Source: Candidatus Omnitrophota bacterium
GTDB taxonomy: Bacteria > Omnitrophota > Gorgyraeia > Aquiviventales > Aquiviventaceae
Assembly (NCBI GenBank): GCA_016180605.1
Contig: JACPAW010000088.1
Coordinates: 1-5,882 of the forward strand
Reading direction: 5' to 3'
Length of the DNA stretch: 5,882 nt
Shown here: positions 1 through 5,508 of the stretch, one piece after another
How the letters are laid out: every line of letters starts with the position of its first letter
Position numbering within the stretch: the first letter of the stretch is position 1
The notes under the pieces: generated by a model
Told to the model about the DNA's origin: nothing
Databases searched by the model: none
Seen by the model: only the letters and a program-made list of their open reading frames with translations
Program-made: the position numbers and the translations under genes

Positions 1-1
1 C

Positions 2-28
2 CTCGAGTACTACTACCCGGACCGGTGA
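2..28 (+). CDS. possible C-terminal tail of a plus-strand gene (partial, left edge)
   Basis: Reading from base 2 gives LEYYYPDR and then TGA. All eight sense codons end in G or C, which fits the very high G+C of this end of the window. A strong plus-strand-favouring hairpin follows at 47-80, as expected after the end of a gene. This would make the gene convergent with the response-regulator tail that ends at 219. Only eight residues are visible, so no function can be given. The other two plus frames at the edge are less convincing: one stops at 37-39 and the other stays open through the hairpins. Confidence 0.3.
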   Translation, partial: LEYYYPDR

Positions 29-36
29 CCCGGTCC
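19..36. repeat. perfect 7-bp inverted repeat with 4-base loop
   Basis: Arms ggaccgg (19-25) and ccggtcc (30-36) enclose tgac. The repeat spans the TGA of the possible plus-strand gene tail. It could be the first of two tandem hairpins at the gene end, or coincidence in very G+C-rich sequence. Confidence 0.4.
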
Positions 37-46
37 TGACGCGACG

Positions 47-80
47 CCGGCCCTCTCTCCCGTCCGGGGGAGGGGGCCGG
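47..80 (+). terminator. strong G+C-rich hairpin, terminator-like
   Basis: Arms 47-61 and 66-80 pair over 15 positions around a gtcc loop, with two G-U wobbles if transcribed rightward. The same two positions become A-C mismatches if transcribed leftward, so the structure favours plus-strand RNA. It lies 18 bases after the TGA at 26-28. No T-tract follows, so it may be a non-canonical terminator or 3'-end stabiliser of a high-G+C genome. Similar pyrimidine/purine-rich hairpins are common intergenic elements in high-G+C bacteria. Confidence 0.5.
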
Positions 81-96
81 CGGCTTCGGCGGACCG

Positions 97-137
97 GCTC
101 GATCGCCCGCGGGACCGCCGCGTCGCGGGAATCGAGC
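97..137. repeat. interrupted inverted repeat in the G+C-rich intergenic stretch
   Basis: gctcgat (97-103) pairs with atcgagc (131-137), and inside it cccgcg (106-111) pairs with cgcggg (124-129). The loop is 12 bases. It lies between the possible plus-strand gene end and the leftward response-regulator tail. No gene is supported in 29-218. Two gcggccgc octamers at 138-145 and 149-156 reflect the extreme composition. Confidence 0.35.
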
Positions 138-218
138 GCGGCCGCCGCGCGGCCGCTCTTGCGGTCGAGCCACGCGCTGATGCATGATCCCCGCCCATGC
201 CCCCGCAACGGCCACGGG

Positions 219-341
219 TTATCGCTCGAAGCGGCGGCAATAGCGCTCCACCAGCTCGAGCAAGTCGGCGTAGCGGACGGGCTTGACCAGATACTCCGCG
301 CCCAGACGGCGCGCCTGCTCCATGTCCTGCTTGACTTCATT
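219..341 (-). CDS. C-terminal end of a response-regulator receiver domain (partial, joined to mfd by the chimeric junction)
   Basis: The last ~32-40 residues of the ORF read like the alpha4-beta5-alpha5 end of a CheY-like receiver. An acidic helix is followed by ARRLGAEYLVKPV, where the Lys-Pro pair matches the conserved beta5 lysine and cis-proline, then by a final amphipathic helix (LLELVERYCRRF), and the stop TAA is at 219-221. Nothing follows the receiver, so the parent protein would be a stand-alone (CheY- or Rcp1-type) regulator or one ending in a receiver. The phospho-acceptor Asp and the earlier strands are absent because the frame runs into Mfd sequence. Codons here end almost entirely in G or C, unlike the upstream mfd codons. 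The exact boundary is ambiguous because TTNEVKQDME suits both families. Confidence 0.65.
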   Translation of the reverse strand, partial: NEVKQDMEQARRLGAEYLVKPVRYADLLELVERYCRRFER

Positions 342-1070
342 CGTGGTCCTGAGCTGGTCTGGCGTCTCCCGGAATGGGAATGCGGCTTCAAACTGGCTTT
401 GCCACTCGTGGTCTTTTGGGAAACCAAAGCCCCTTACGGCTAAGCGTTTTGCCTGAAGTTCCAGCAGGCTGTTCGCATAGGACCAGGCTCCGGCAAATGC
501 TTTTGCTTTAGCACGCGCCCAAGCAGTTCCGCCAAGAGTGTGCAAAGCAGGTTTGCCGGACCCGAATCCCATATATTTCTGAACCAGGTGAAGTTGGGTC
601 AGAGGAACATAGAGCCGATCATTTCCGGCGTATTCCAAGACCATGTTTTCTTGGGCATCTTCCCCTTCCTTTCCAGGCAAAGTCACGCGCCCTAGAAAAC
701 GGCCGATTCCATGCTCCAGATGGACGATAGCATCTCCTTTCTTTAAGTCAATGGAAGCCTCAAAGGGGATTTCCGCGGCAACTTTCGCGTGGACGCGCCG
801 CGGCAGGACAACCACCATCGTGTGGCGGTCGAGCGTTTCGAAGGTTTTGGGATTGAAGCTTCGGATGGAGATAACGCGTGCGGCGTCAAACTCAACTCTT
901 AGGGGAGATTCGAAGGTCCCTGGAAAAAGATCGAGGTTTCCTCCATGCACGGCGACATCACCAGGGCTTAAGACCTCATCGACGCGGCGGTATTCAAAAC
1001 GAAGAAGCTCAGAGAGGAGTCGTTCGAGGCTTTGGTGCTGACCCACATAGAGCCGGCAATATTCAAACAT
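219..1070 (-). CDS. mfd: transcription-repair coupling factor Mfd, N-terminal part; ORF ends in a foreign receiver-domain tail
   Basis: Mfd releases RNA polymerase stalled at DNA damage and recruits UvrA for nucleotide excision repair. Residues ~7-90 match the UvrB-type interaction domain (domain 2), with VDEVLSPGDVAVHGG then LDLFP and RVEF. Residues ~108-170 form the CarD-like RNA-polymerase-interacting domain (VHLEHGIGRF, DRLYVP). Residues ~175-240 are the linker helix leading to FPFRETPDQLR, which in Mfd sits just before the Walker A motif. The helicase, translocation and C-terminal domains (about 600 residues) are missing because the frame switches to a receiver-like tail after ~residue 251. 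The ATG at 1070 has an in-frame TAG two codons upstream (1074-1076) and argS ends at 1090, so there is no room for domain 1. Domain 3 is also absent between domain 2 and the CarD domain. No strong Shine-Dalgarno is seen. As read, this is not a working Mfd. Confidence 0.85.
   Translation of the reverse strand: MFEYCRLYVGQHQSLERLLSELLRFEYRRVDEVLSPGDVAVHGGNLDLFPGTFESPLRVEFDAARVISIRSFNPKTFETLDRHTMVVVLPRRVHAKVAAEIPFEASIDLKKGDAIVHLEHGIGRFLGRVTLPGKEGEDAQENMVLEYAGNDRLYVPLTQLHLVQKYMGFGSGKPALHTLGGTAWARAKAKAFAGAWSYANSLLELQAKRLAVRGFGFPKDHEWQSQFEAAFPFRETPDQLRTTNEVKQDMEQARRLGAEYLVKPVRYADLLELVERYCRRFER
315..341. other. chimeric junction: breakpoint in gene identity and base composition
   Basis: To the right, the minus strand encodes Mfd at about 52-58% G+C. 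To the left, it encodes a receiver tail and G+C-rich intergenic DNA (about 73% G+C over 1-300). The residues EVKQDMEQAR at the join fit both parents: Mfd proteins have EVKxDMe followed by a PMDRL-type motif, and receivers have an acidic helix before ARxLGA. A stretch of roughly 20 bases could therefore be identical in both genomes, which is the classic substrate for an assembly misjoin or microhomology recombination. Confidence 0.65.
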
Positions 1071-1089
1071 GGGCTACCACGCCACCACA

Positions 1090-2754
1090 CTACATCTTCC
1101 GGGGAGCGCTGATACCCAGCAGGCTTAAGCCGTTGGCAATTACTCCTTGTGTGGCTCGAATCAGCACCAAGCGGGCCGCGGAACGCTGCGGATCATCTAA
1201 GATGACGCGGTGCTTGGTATAGAAAACATGAAAGCTTTCTGAAAGTTTTCTAAGAAAAACGGTCAAGCCATGCGGCTCAAAGGCATCCGCGCAAAGCCGC
1301 AAGGTGATCGGATACTGGAATAGCCACCGCAGCAGCATTCGCTCTTCCGGCTCGCAAAGCAAGTTCAGATTCGGCCGCAGCCGCTGCCTTAAAGGAAGGC
1401 GCGATTTGGACAGGATGCTGCAAATGCGCGCATGGGCGTATTGGACGTAATAGACCGGGTTTTCTTGGGATTGAGACTTCGCCAGATCCAGGTCGAAATC
1501 CAGCGGGCTATCCAGGGTGCGCATCAAATAAAAAAAGCGCGTGGCATCCACCCCTACCTCATCCAGCACTTCTCTGAAGGTGACGAATTCTCCTTGCCGC
1601 TTCGACATGGGAACCGGTTTTCCATGCCGGGTGAGGGTGACAAGCTGGGTAATCCGCACCAGAAGTCGATCTGCCGGCAGATTCAATGCTTTCATCGCCG
1701 CTTTAACCCGGGCGATATAGCCATGATGATCCGGTCCCCAAAGATTAAGGAGTTTCTGGTAGCCCTTTTGGAATTTCCAGAGGTGATAGGCAATATCCGG
1801 AGCCAAATAGGTCAGTTCTCCATCGCGCTTTCGAATGACCCGGTCTTTGTCATCTCCGTACCGGGTGGAAGCAAACCAAGTGGCTCCTTCTGCCTCATAA
1901 AGAGCTCCCTTCTGCTGCAATTGCTGCAATGCCTGTTCGATCCGTCCGGATGTCCTTAACCACCGCTGGCTGGTCCAGCGGTCAAACTGCAGTCCAAATT
2001 TTTTCAGAACGCTCTTTATTTCTAAAAGCTGATCCTGCATTCCCAGCTCCATGAAGCGCCGCAGCGGAGCTGCCTTCAGGGAACTGCCAAAGCGCCTTAC
2101 GCATTTCTTGGCATGGTCAATCACGTAAAGCCCATGATAACCTTCCTCCGGAAATGGCTCGCTGATACCCAGCTCATTGAGATAGCGGGCCTTGAGCGAG
2201 CGGCCCAGCATCTCGATTTGCCGTCCTTCATCATTCAGGTAGTATTCCTTGGTAACCCGCAAACCCTGAGAGCGCAGAAGGCGCGCTAAGACATCTCCCA
2301 CTGCCGCCTGCCGGCCATGTGCCACGCTCAGCGGACCGGTCGGGTTGGCACTCACGAACTCCAAGTTGATGGCAGCAGAGGATCGATTCTGGCGCTTTCC
2401 ATAGCCGGATTTTCTGCGAAGCACCTCGCGGACCACATCCACCAGTACGGTGTGGGAGAGGTAAACGTTCAAAAATCCTGACTGCGCGCAAGCCCGGTCC
2501 ACCCAAGAAGCAATCCCGGCTGCTTCGCAGTAGGTGAGAAATTTGTCCGCAAGCTTCTGGGCAATGACTTGGGGTGGTGTTTTTAAGCTGGCAGCGATAC
2601 GGAAAGAAACCGGGCTTGAAAGATCACCGAAGGAAGGGTCCTTCGGAACCTCCCAACCCCAAAAGAATTCTTCCGTTGAGGAGAGGCCCTCGAGGTGCTG
2701 AACCGCCAAGCACAGTGCTTCACTGAGCCGTTTTTCGATCACCGCTGTTTGCAT
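1090..2754 (-). CDS. argS: arginyl-tRNA synthetase
   Basis: This class I synthetase charges tRNA-Arg with arginine using ATP in the cytoplasm. At 554 residues it has the normal length. Residues 1-~100 are the ArgRS N-terminal domain (GDLSSPVSFRIA at ~43-54). The catalytic Rossmann domain starts with LEFVSANPTGPL (131-142). The usual HIGH signature appears as SVAH (143-146): the second His is kept and the first is Ser. EYYLNDEGRQI follows at 170-180, WGPDHHGYIARVK at 339-351 and the KMSKS-like PMSKR at 382-386, then GEFVTF. The C-terminal anticodon-binding (DALR) domain begins near YYVQYAHARICSI (435-447) and runs to the end. The ATG at 2754 has no clear Shine-Dalgarno. It starts 42 bases after rsfS and is followed 19 bases later by mfd, so the three are probably one operon. 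Confidence 0.97.
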   Translation of the reverse strand: MQTAVIEKRLSEALCLAVQHLEGLSSTEEFFWGWEVPKDPSFGDLSSPVSFRIAASLKTPPQVIAQKLADKFLTYCEAAGIASWVDRACAQSGFLNVYLSHTVLVDVVREVLRRKSGYGKRQNRSSAAINLEFVSANPTGPLSVAHGRQAAVGDVLARLLRSQGLRVTKEYYLNDEGRQIEMLGRSLKARYLNELGISEPFPEEGYHGLYVIDHAKKCVRRFGSSLKAAPLRRFMELGMQDQLLEIKSVLKKFGLQFDRWTSQRWLRTSGRIEQALQQLQQKGALYEAEGATWFASTRYGDDKDRVIRKRDGELTYLAPDIAYHLWKFQKGYQKLLNLWGPDHHGYIARVKAAMKALNLPADRLLVRITQLVTLTRHGKPVPMSKRQGEFVTFREVLDEVGVDATRFFYLMRTLDSPLDFDLDLAKSQSQENPVYYVQYAHARICSILSKSRLPLRQRLRPNLNLLCEPEERMLLRWLFQYPITLRLCADAFEPHGLTVFLRKLSESFHVFYTKHRVILDDPQRSAARLVLIRATQGVIANGLSLLGISAPRKM

Positions 2755-2773
2755 GAGTCCGGTATGAGGTGGG

Positions 2774-2798
2774 AGCTTGGGGTGGGACCCCTTGAGCT
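2774..2798. repeat. small hairpin in the rsfS-argS gap
   Basis: ggggt (2779-2783) and acccc (2787-2791) form a 5-bp stem with a 3-base loop. agct copies at 2774-2777 and 2795-2798 could extend it with an internal loop. It overlaps the rsfS stop codon. No T-tract follows on the minus strand, so it is not a standard terminator. It might modulate read-through or mRNA stability before argS, or be incidental. Confidence 0.25.
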
Positions 2799-3282
2799 AC
2801 TTTTGTAAAGCGGGGGGAGGGGTTCCCTTTAGCTGAGATAATTCCTCTTCCGAAAGCGCATTCAGATTTTGCGGGATATTGACGCGCCATGCATCCCGCC
2901 ACAGGTCTTCCAATCGATAGAGCACTCTGGAGCGTTCGTCGAAGAGATGAATCACCACATCCCCACAGTCCAGCAGCAGCCACTGGACCTGTTCCGTCCA
3001 TGGGGCACTTGCCGCGTTCCAGGAACCCGTCCCTTCCGCATGCCGAATCGGGCAATTCCAACGGCTTAAGGCGAGTCCAATGTGTTCTTTCAGCGCATCC
3101 AACTGCCGTGTGCTCTCGGCGGTACAAATGAGGAAATAATCGGTAACGTTTGAAAGAGAACGCACATCCAGTATTAAAAGATCCCTGGCGTGCTTTTCCT
3201 GCGCCGCTTTTGCAGCAATCAAAGCGGTTGCCTGGCTGTCAATGGCGCGCCGCTGGTCTTCTGTTTCTTTGGCTATTTTCAA
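2797..3282 (-). CDS. rsfS: ribosomal silencing factor RsfS
   Basis: RsfS (Iojap/RsfA family) binds large-subunit protein uL14 and blocks subunit joining when nutrients are scarce. The core matches the family: LIAAKAAQEKHARDLLILDV, then TDYFLICTAES and RQLDAL, a central EGTGSW segment, then WLLLDCGDVVIHLF and YRLEDLW. The chosen start is a TTG at 3282 whose last two bases overlap the TGA of the upstream zinc-ribbon gene (TTGA), giving 161 residues and suggesting translational coupling. An earlier in-frame TTG at 3324 would give 175 residues but lies deep inside the upstream gene, with an AAGGGG only 2 bases before it. There is no ATG in this frame before the conserved core. The tail after LEDLW (~35 residues, ending PPPALQK) is longer than in minimal RsfS proteins and looks disordered. 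Confidence 0.9.
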   Translation of the reverse strand: MKIAKETEDQRRAIDSQATALIAAKAAQEKHARDLLILDVRSLSNVTDYFLICTAESTRQLDALKEHIGLALSRWNCPIRHAEGTGSWNAASAPWTEQVQWLLLDCGDVVIHLFDERSRVLYRLEDLWRDAWRVNIPQNLNALSEEELSQLKGTPPPALQK

Positions 3283-3419
3283 GAGCTCATGATCCGATAA
3301 AGCCCCGTTCCACACGTGGGGCAACGCCCCTTCATGGCCTGACGGCCGTTTTTCATCTTGACCTGTTGTGCATCCTTCATTTCAGTCTTCTTCTTGCACT
3401 TAACACAATATGCCTCCAT
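3279..3419 (-). CDS. 46-residue zinc-ribbon protein, DUF5679-like
   Basis: This small gene was found by reading the minus strand between the CNNM gene and rsfS. It begins MEAYCVKCKKKTEM, passes through a basic middle (KMKNGRQAMKG) and ends RCPTCGTGLYRIMSS then TGA. Two CxxC pairs (Cys5/Cys8 and Cys33/Cys36 by my count) should hold one zinc ion. The layout resembles the DUF5679 family of very short zinc ribbons, whose function is unknown. The ATG at 3419 has a perfect AAGGAGG (3424-3430) 4 bases upstream, the best ribosome-binding site in the window, which argues that the gene is real and well translated. Its TGA overlaps a TTG start of rsfS. A nucleic-acid or ribosome-linked role is possible from the fold and neighbours, but that is inference. 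Confidence 0.85.
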   Translation of the reverse strand: MEAYCVKCKKKTEMKDAQQVKMKNGRQAMKGRCPTCGTGLYRIMSS

Positions 3420-3423
3420 CAGC

Positions 3424-3430
3424 CCTCCTT
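3424..3430 (-). promoter_or_regulatory. strong Shine-Dalgarno for the zinc-ribbon gene
   Basis: The minus strand reads AAGGAGG followed by gctg and ATG. It decides the start of the 46-residue ORF and contrasts with the weak sites before argS, mfd and the CNNM gene. Confidence 0.85.
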
Positions 3431-3454
3431 AGGTTGAGGCAAACACATAAAATA

Positions 3455-3509
3455 AGCCGCTAAAGCGCAAGACAGCCTAGCATGCACTCTGCGCGGCTGT
3501 CAAGCGGCT
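3455..3509 (-). terminator. two-part inverted repeat after the CNNM gene, possible terminator
   Basis: gacagcc (3471-3477) pairs with ggctgtc (3495-3501) around a 17-base loop. Outside it, agccgct (3455-3461) pairs with agcggct (3503-3509), leaving an asymmetric bulge (9 bases against 1). On the minus strand the structure is followed by TATTTTATGTGTTT, a T-rich run suited to weak intrinsic termination of the nadD-corA-CNNM transcript. It overlaps the candidate promoter, so it might instead be an operator. Confidence 0.4.
3474..3503 (-). promoter_or_regulatory. candidate sigma-70-type promoter for the zinc ribbon-rsfS-argS-mfd operon
   Basis: On the minus strand a perfect TTGACA (3498-3503) is followed after 18 bases by TAGGCT (3474-3479), a weak 3-of-6 match to TATAAT. 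Transcription would start near 3466 and leave a ~45-base leader before the ATG at 3419. The -35 box overlaps the stop codon of the CNNM gene. This is the only sizeable gap between genes on this side of the window, which supports a promoter there. The weak -10 and the unknown host sigma factor limit confidence. Confidence 0.35.
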
Positions 3510-4552
3510 GGGCGATCCCCTTTTTCCGGAGGAATGCCCTTAGGCGACCGAGTCCGCTTTGGAGCTTCCTCATGGATCTCTCCTACGATTTCCTCCAGCA
3601 AATCCTCAATTGTCACCAAGCCGCAAGTCTGTCCCGCATCATCCTGAACAATGGCGATCTGTTGTTTATCACGCTGGAATTCTCCCAACAGCTCCGCGAT
3701 ACGCTTGTTTTTCTGAACCACGGCGACCGGCCGGATCAAATCCGAAAGGATGAATAAAGACCCATGGCGAACCATAGCTAAAAGATCCCGGGCGTAGATG
3801 ACCCCGACAACCTTATCCAGAGAACCTTCGTAAGCAACAATTCTGGAGTGGCCTTGCTCGATCAAAACATCCAGAGCGACCTCCGTCTGTACGTTAAGGT
3901 CTACGGCGGCGATTTGCTTGCGCTCCACCATCACGTTGGACACAATCGAATCGCTGAACTCAAAGATCCGGTGCAGCATCCTCAGCTCATGCTCGGCCAG
4001 AACACCGGCTTCCCGACCCATCTGGATCATGACCTTTATTTCTTCCTCCGTAACCAAGGGCAAGCGGCGCTTAATCGGTACTCTAAAAAACCGCAACAAC
4101 CATCGCCCAGCCCAAGTAAAGAAAGAAGCGAACGGATAAAGCAATAGGATAAGAACCTTCAGGGGTCTTACCATGATAAAAGCAACCATTTCCGGATGGG
4201 TGGCAGCGAACATTTTCGGAGTAATCTCACCCACCAGAAGCAGAATAGCGGTCACCGCTGCCGTAGCCAATGCCAAACCTTCCTGCATGCCAAAATGACT
4301 TACCAAAATCCAGGAAGCGATGGCGGAAAAGGCCACATTGACTAGGTTATTGGTCACCAGCAGCGTTCCAATCACACGATCCAGTTGGGTCAGCAACCCA
4401 AAAGTCAGTTGCGCGGTCCGGTTGCCTTCCTCAACCAAATGCCTTAAGCGCACTTTATTGATGGAGAGCATGGCTGCTTCGCTGGCAGAGGAGCAAGCGG
4501 AGATCAGCAGCAACAAAAGAAGCAGCAAGAAAATCGGAAGCGTTATAACCAT
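3500..4552 (-). CDS. CNNM (DUF21) and CBS-pair membrane protein, HlyC/CorC-family transporter without the C-terminal domain
   Basis: Members of this family (CorB/CorC/YfjD/MpfA-like) are implicated in Mg2+ or divalent-cation export and homeostasis at the cytoplasmic membrane. The first ~155 residues form the CNNM domain: an N-terminal hydrophobic helix (4-18), the small-residue turn SSASEAAMLS (21-30), further membrane helices around 60-80, 92-107 and 123-145, and the conserved GEITPK (108-113). An acidic helical stretch follows (167-200), then a CBS pair at about 205-265 (SRIVAYEG, GVIYARDLL) and 270-328 (GLVTIEDLLEEIVGEI). The protein ends soon after in a charged, Pro-rich tail. It therefore lacks the ~80-residue CorC_HlyC domain usual in ~420-residue relatives. 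The ATG at 4552 lies inside the end of corA (10-base overlap) without a clear Shine-Dalgarno, so translation is probably coupled to corA. Confidence 0.9.
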   Translation of the reverse strand: MVITLPIFLLLLLLLLISACSSASEAAMLSINKVRLRHLVEEGNRTAQLTFGLLTQLDRVIGTLLVTNNLVNVAFSAIASWILVSHFGMQEGLALATAAVTAILLLVGEITPKMFAATHPEMVAFIMVRPLKVLILLLYPFASFFTWAGRWLLRFFRVPIKRRLPLVTEEEIKVMIQMGREAGVLAEHELRMLHRIFEFSDSIVSNVMVERKQIAAVDLNVQTEVALDVLIEQGHSRIVAYEGSLDKVVGVIYARDLLAMVRHGSLFILSDLIRPVAVVQKNKRIAELLGEFQRDKQQIAIVQDDAGQTCGLVTIEDLLEEIVGEIHEEAPKRTRSPKGIPPEKGDRPAA

Positions 4553-5505
4553 CGAAACCGTCGGAAGAGGAAGAACATGATCGGGATTGCCCCCAGCAAG
4601 CCTAGGCTCATGGTGTGATAAATCCAGTGGGGGCCCAATTCCGGGTGTTCTGAGAAATTCATGCCGTAAATCCCGGTGATAATAATCAGAGGCAAGGTCA
4701 GCGTGGCGATTGCCGTCATGGTCTTCATGTTTTCATTAAGCCGGTTGGAAACAAGCGTGGCATGGGCCTCCAGCGACATCGTGGTGACCTCGCGGCAAGC
4801 ATCCACGAGGTCTCCCATTCTTAACAAGTGATCATAGATGTCGCGGAAATAGATGGCATTCGTCGGCTTGATAAAAGGCAGATCGCCGCGGTTTAGCCGG
4901 CTTAAGAGCTCCCGGTGGGGGGAAAGCGTTCGGCGCAAAAGCATCAGATCTTGGTAGACACCCAGAAGCTCCCGGACGGTTTGTTCCGTGGAGTTGTGCA
5001 ACAACTTGGTTTCTAGTTCATCCACCTGAGCCTCGACCTCATCCAATATCGGAAAATAGCTATCGATTAAAGAGTCCGTCAACGAATAAAAAAGAAAGTC
5101 CGCTCCGCGCCTGAAAATCGGGGATTTTTTCTCGACTCGGGAACAATCCTCATCGACGCTTCGGATCGTTTCGCTTCTGACCGTAATGAGAAAATTACGT
5201 CCAAGACAGATATCCAATTCGACTGGCTTAAGGTTGCCATCTACGCGCTGAATCCCCTGCAAAACCACGAAGACATAACGCTCGAAATCTTCAATCTTTG
5301 GGCGGACATTGGGCATGATGCAGTCTTCAACGGTAAGCGGGTGTAAATCGAAGACTTCGAGCAATAACTCGATCTCATCATCTTCAGGACCTTCGATGTC
5401 GACCCAGAGAACGGCTTGCTCATCCAAGAGAATCTCACGAAAGCGCTGCGGTGCCACCTGGCATTCAATCGTTCCATCAGACGCGGATAGATAGGCTCGA
5501 ATCAT
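4543..5505 (-). CDS. corA: magnesium/cobalt transport protein CorA
   Basis: CorA is a homopentameric Mg2+ (and Co2+, Ni2+) channel in the cytoplasmic membrane, gated by intracellular Mg2+. At 320 residues it is the usual length. The N-terminal cytoplasmic domain holds LHPLTVEDC (54-62) and RPKIEDFERYVFVVL (68-82). A long acidic coiled helix follows (~150-260), which forms the funnel stalk. Helix TM1 (~262-280) ends in the signature YGMNF, with GMN at 281-283, then HPEL as the periplasmic loop. TM2 (~297-315) is followed by the basic end RRFRWL. The ATG at 5505 follows nadD after 3 bases and is preceded by GGGGGGTGA (5509-5517), a usable Shine-Dalgarno that includes the nadD stop. The 10-base overlap with the downstream CNNM gene suggests joint expression of two Mg2+-related transporters. 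Confidence 0.97.
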   Translation of the reverse strand: MIRAYLSASDGTIECQVAPQRFREILLDEQAVLWVDIEGPEDDEIELLLEVFDLHPLTVEDCIMPNVRPKIEDFERYVFVVLQGIQRVDGNLKPVELDICLGRNFLITVRSETIRSVDEDCSRVEKKSPIFRRGADFLFYSLTDSLIDSYFPILDEVEAQVDELETKLLHNSTEQTVRELLGVYQDLMLLRRTLSPHRELLSRLNRGDLPFIKPTNAIYFRDIYDHLLRMGDLVDACREVTTMSLEAHATLVSNRLNENMKTMTAIATLTLPLIIITGIYGMNFSEHPELGPHWIYHTMSLGLLGAIPIMFFLFRRFRWL

Positions 5506-5508
5506 GGA

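Noticed and set aside
138..156. Two gcggccgc octamers 3 bases apart that could suggest a cloning linker
   Set aside because: The surrounding 300 bases are about 73% G+C, so such octamers are expected. No other vector-like sequence is visible.
159..443. Plus-strand ORF of 94 codons across the junction
   Set aside because: It is antisense to the Mfd/receiver ORF and crosses the breakpoint, with no recognisable domain or ribosome-binding site.
219..1070. A novel Mfd/CarD-receiver fusion protein that would be a new signalling-repair regulator
   Set aside because: The receiver lacks its phospho-acceptor Asp and first four strands, the Mfd part stops just before its helicase motor, and composition changes at the join. 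A chimeric join explains all three better.
1432..1959. Plus-strand ORF of 175 codons inside argS
   Set aside because: It is the antisense of a well-conserved ArgRS catalytic region and shows no family features of its own.
2797..3324. RsfS starting at the TTG at 3324 (175 residues)
   Set aside because: The extra N-terminus (MPHVWNGALSDHEL) is the out-of-frame reading of the zinc-ribbon gene and has no family likeness. The TTG at 3282 that overlaps the upstream stop is more plausible.
967..5232. CTTAAG occurs six times (967, 1124, 3065, 4443, 4901, 5227), more than the one or two expected
   Set aside because: The sites are scattered through coding sequence with no spacing pattern. Codon choice explains them well enough.
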